From Kineococcus xinjiangensis (GTDB lineage Bacteria > Actinomycetota > Actinomycetes > Actinomycetales > Kineococcaceae): DNA of 64,000 nucleotides. The notes beneath the pieces were generated by a model. It was not told the DNA's origin, did no database searches, and saw only the letters and a list, made by a program, of their open reading frames with translations. Positions 63,038-64,000 of this stretch are shown in pieces. Position 1 is the first letter of the stretch; every line of letters begins with the position of its first letter. A program made the translations under genes and the position numbers. The DNA lies in assembly GCF_002934625.1 (NCBI RefSeq), contig NZ_PTJD01000016.1, positions 1 through 64,000 on the forward strand, in the 5' to 3' direction.

Positions 63038-64000
63038 CTACGTGCCCCGCGGGCCCGCCTCACGGCCGTTTCCGGGCGGCGCCGGGCGGCCGCGCCGGGA
63101 CCGGGCGCCGCGGCGCACCCGCGGCGCGGGCAGCGGCACGGCGCGGCGCTCCGGTGACCAGTGCGCGGGCGGGCCCAGCACCGCGGGGACGCGGGTGGCG
63201 GCGTCGCCGGAGGCGGCCGCCAGCTGCACCTGGGTGAGGAACAGGCTGGTACCGAGGTCCGCGCCGTCGAGGCGGGCGCCGCGCAGGTCCGCACCCAGCA
63301 GGTCCGCCAGCCGCAGGTCCGCGCCGCGCAGGTCCGCCCCCAGGAGGAACGCGCCGCGCAGGCCGGCACCGGCCAGGTCCGCCCCGCGCAGGTCGGCACC
63401 GGTCAGGTCGGCCCCGCGCAGTTCCCGCCGCCGCGGCAGCCCCGCCCGCACCCGTTCGCTGGTGCTCTGCAGCAGGGGTCCGATCCGCTGCCGCAGGGGC
63501 GCGACGTCGAGACCGGCGAGCTGCGCGGCGTCGCCCTCGGCGAGGGCGGTCACCTCCGCCCGCAGCGCGGCGAGGTCGGCGCGCAGTCGGGCGACGGGGC
63601 CCACCGCCCGCCGCCGGTCCTCGACCGGCTCCGGCGCCTCGATCAGCTCCAGTGCCTCCGAGAGGTACCAGAGCAGCTCGTGCAGGTGCCGCGCCCCGGC
63701 GAAGGCGGCGAACATCGGCGCGGCGACCGCCGGGGCCGAGCGCCAGTCGATCCCGGAGAACGTCGACTGCGACACCCGCTGGCCGGCGCCGAAGCAGTCG
63801 AAGACGGTGCAGCCGGCGAACCCGCGCTCCCGCAGGTGGGCGTGGATGCCGCAGCCGAAGTCGGCCTCCAGGTTCGGGCACGGCGTGCCCGCGGCCTTGT
63901 CGAGGGCGAAGTCCGCCGAGGCGGCGAAAGGCAGCGCGGTGCAGCACAGCGCGAAGCAGCGCGCGCAGTCCCCACGCAGACCGGGACGGAGGTCGCCGTC
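63038..64000 (-). CDS. Pentapeptide-repeat protein with Cys-rich N-terminus (5' end cut by window edge)
   Basis: An open frame of 321 codons runs off the right edge. The N-terminal part reads [60 protein letters not shown], a Cys-rich block typical of actinobacterial pentapeptide-repeat proteins. The helical middle is followed by the repeats [52 protein letters not shown] (A(D/N)LxG, a right-handed beta-helix), and then a basic tail. The start codon probably lies just outside the window. hrpA starts 13 nt past the TAG stop, so the two may be co-transcribed. Confidence 0.85.
   Translation of the reverse strand, partial: DGDLRPGLRGDCARCFALCCTALPFAASADFALDKAAGTPCPNLEADFGCGIHAHLRERGFAGCTVFDCFGAGQRVSQSTFSGIDWRSAPAVAAPMFAAFAGARHLHELLWYLSEALELIEAPEPVEDRRRAVGPVARLRADLAALRAEVTALAEGDAAQLAGLDVAPLRQRIGPLLQSTSERVRAGLPRRRELRGADLTGADLRGADLAGAGLRGAFLLGADLRGADLRLADLLGADLRGARLDGADLGTSLFLTQVQLAAASGDAATRVPAVLGPPAHWSPERRAVPLPAPRVRRGARSRRGRPAPPGNGREAGPRGT

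Overview
This is a chromosomal window from a very GC-rich, motile actinobacterium. Third-position GC is extreme and GTG starts are frequent. Several families restricted to Actinobacteria are present: the FHA protein GarA/OdhI, the MerR regulator FtsR, the BFN-type bifunctional nuclease, and the DUF881/small-basic-protein cluster. Together with flagellar genes, selenocysteine genes and an FdhA/FdhB/NrfD formate dehydrogenase, this fits Kineococcus or a close Kineosporiaceae relative. The genus is inferred from gene content; no search was run.

Layout. (1) 0-4.8 kb: late flagellar genes (flagellin 5' end, fliA, flgN-flgK-flgL-fliW). (2) 5-12.5 kb: housekeeping and accessory singletons (PEBP-like protein, YbaK deacylase, Uma2 protein, TrmH methylase, MFS exporter, AraC/NmrA divergent pair, GABA aminotransferase). 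This part carries four copies of an exactly 51-bp interspersed palindromic repeat. (3) 12.6-19 kb: a GGDEF-EAL protein, then the complete bacterial selenocysteine toolkit (selB, selA, selC tRNA, divergent selD). (4) 19-24.3 kb: PAS-GAF-PP2C-ATPase signalling protein coupled to a histidine phosphatase, an ATP-grasp protein, and a Gly/Tyr-repeat protein with a 15-bp minisatellite. (5) 24.4-31 kb: operon fdhA-fdhB-nrfD-focA. fdhA is one gene read through an in-frame UGA (Sec190), with an E. coli-like SECIS hairpin 11 nt downstream. (6) 31-35 kb: permease, small membrane proteins and an SPFH/NfeD pair. (7) 35-38.4 kb: gcvP behind a glycine riboswitch. (8) 38.4-46.8 kb: ParA-like ATPase, SMI1-like protein, lipoprotein, then MerR, BFN nuclease, ftsR-garA, gcvH, and the coupled DUF881-Sbp-DUF881-PgsA-like cluster. 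(9) 47-48.9 kb: a truncated carbamoyltransferase translationally coupled to a glycosyltransferase-HAD fusion. (10) 48.9-57.8 kb: an orphan membrane protein and two related histidine kinase/LuxR response regulator pairs facing outward around two small membrane-protein genes. (11) 57.8-64 kb: DUF4262 protein, HrpA helicase and a pentapeptide-repeat protein cut by the window end.

Main linkages. SelA/B/C/D supply selenocysteine for the only selenoprotein seen here, FdhA, whose partners are FdhB, NrfD and FocA. GcvP and GcvH belong to the same glycine cleavage complex but lie 5 kb apart; gcvT is not in the window. GarA is a known regulator of 2-oxoglutarate and glutamate metabolism. The least-explained features are the 51-bp repeat family, several minisatellites whose units are all multiples of 3 bp (often at gene ends), the carbamoyltransferase relic, and the orphan membrane proteins between the two kinase systems. 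No transposases, prophage genes, CRISPR arrays or rRNA genes were seen.
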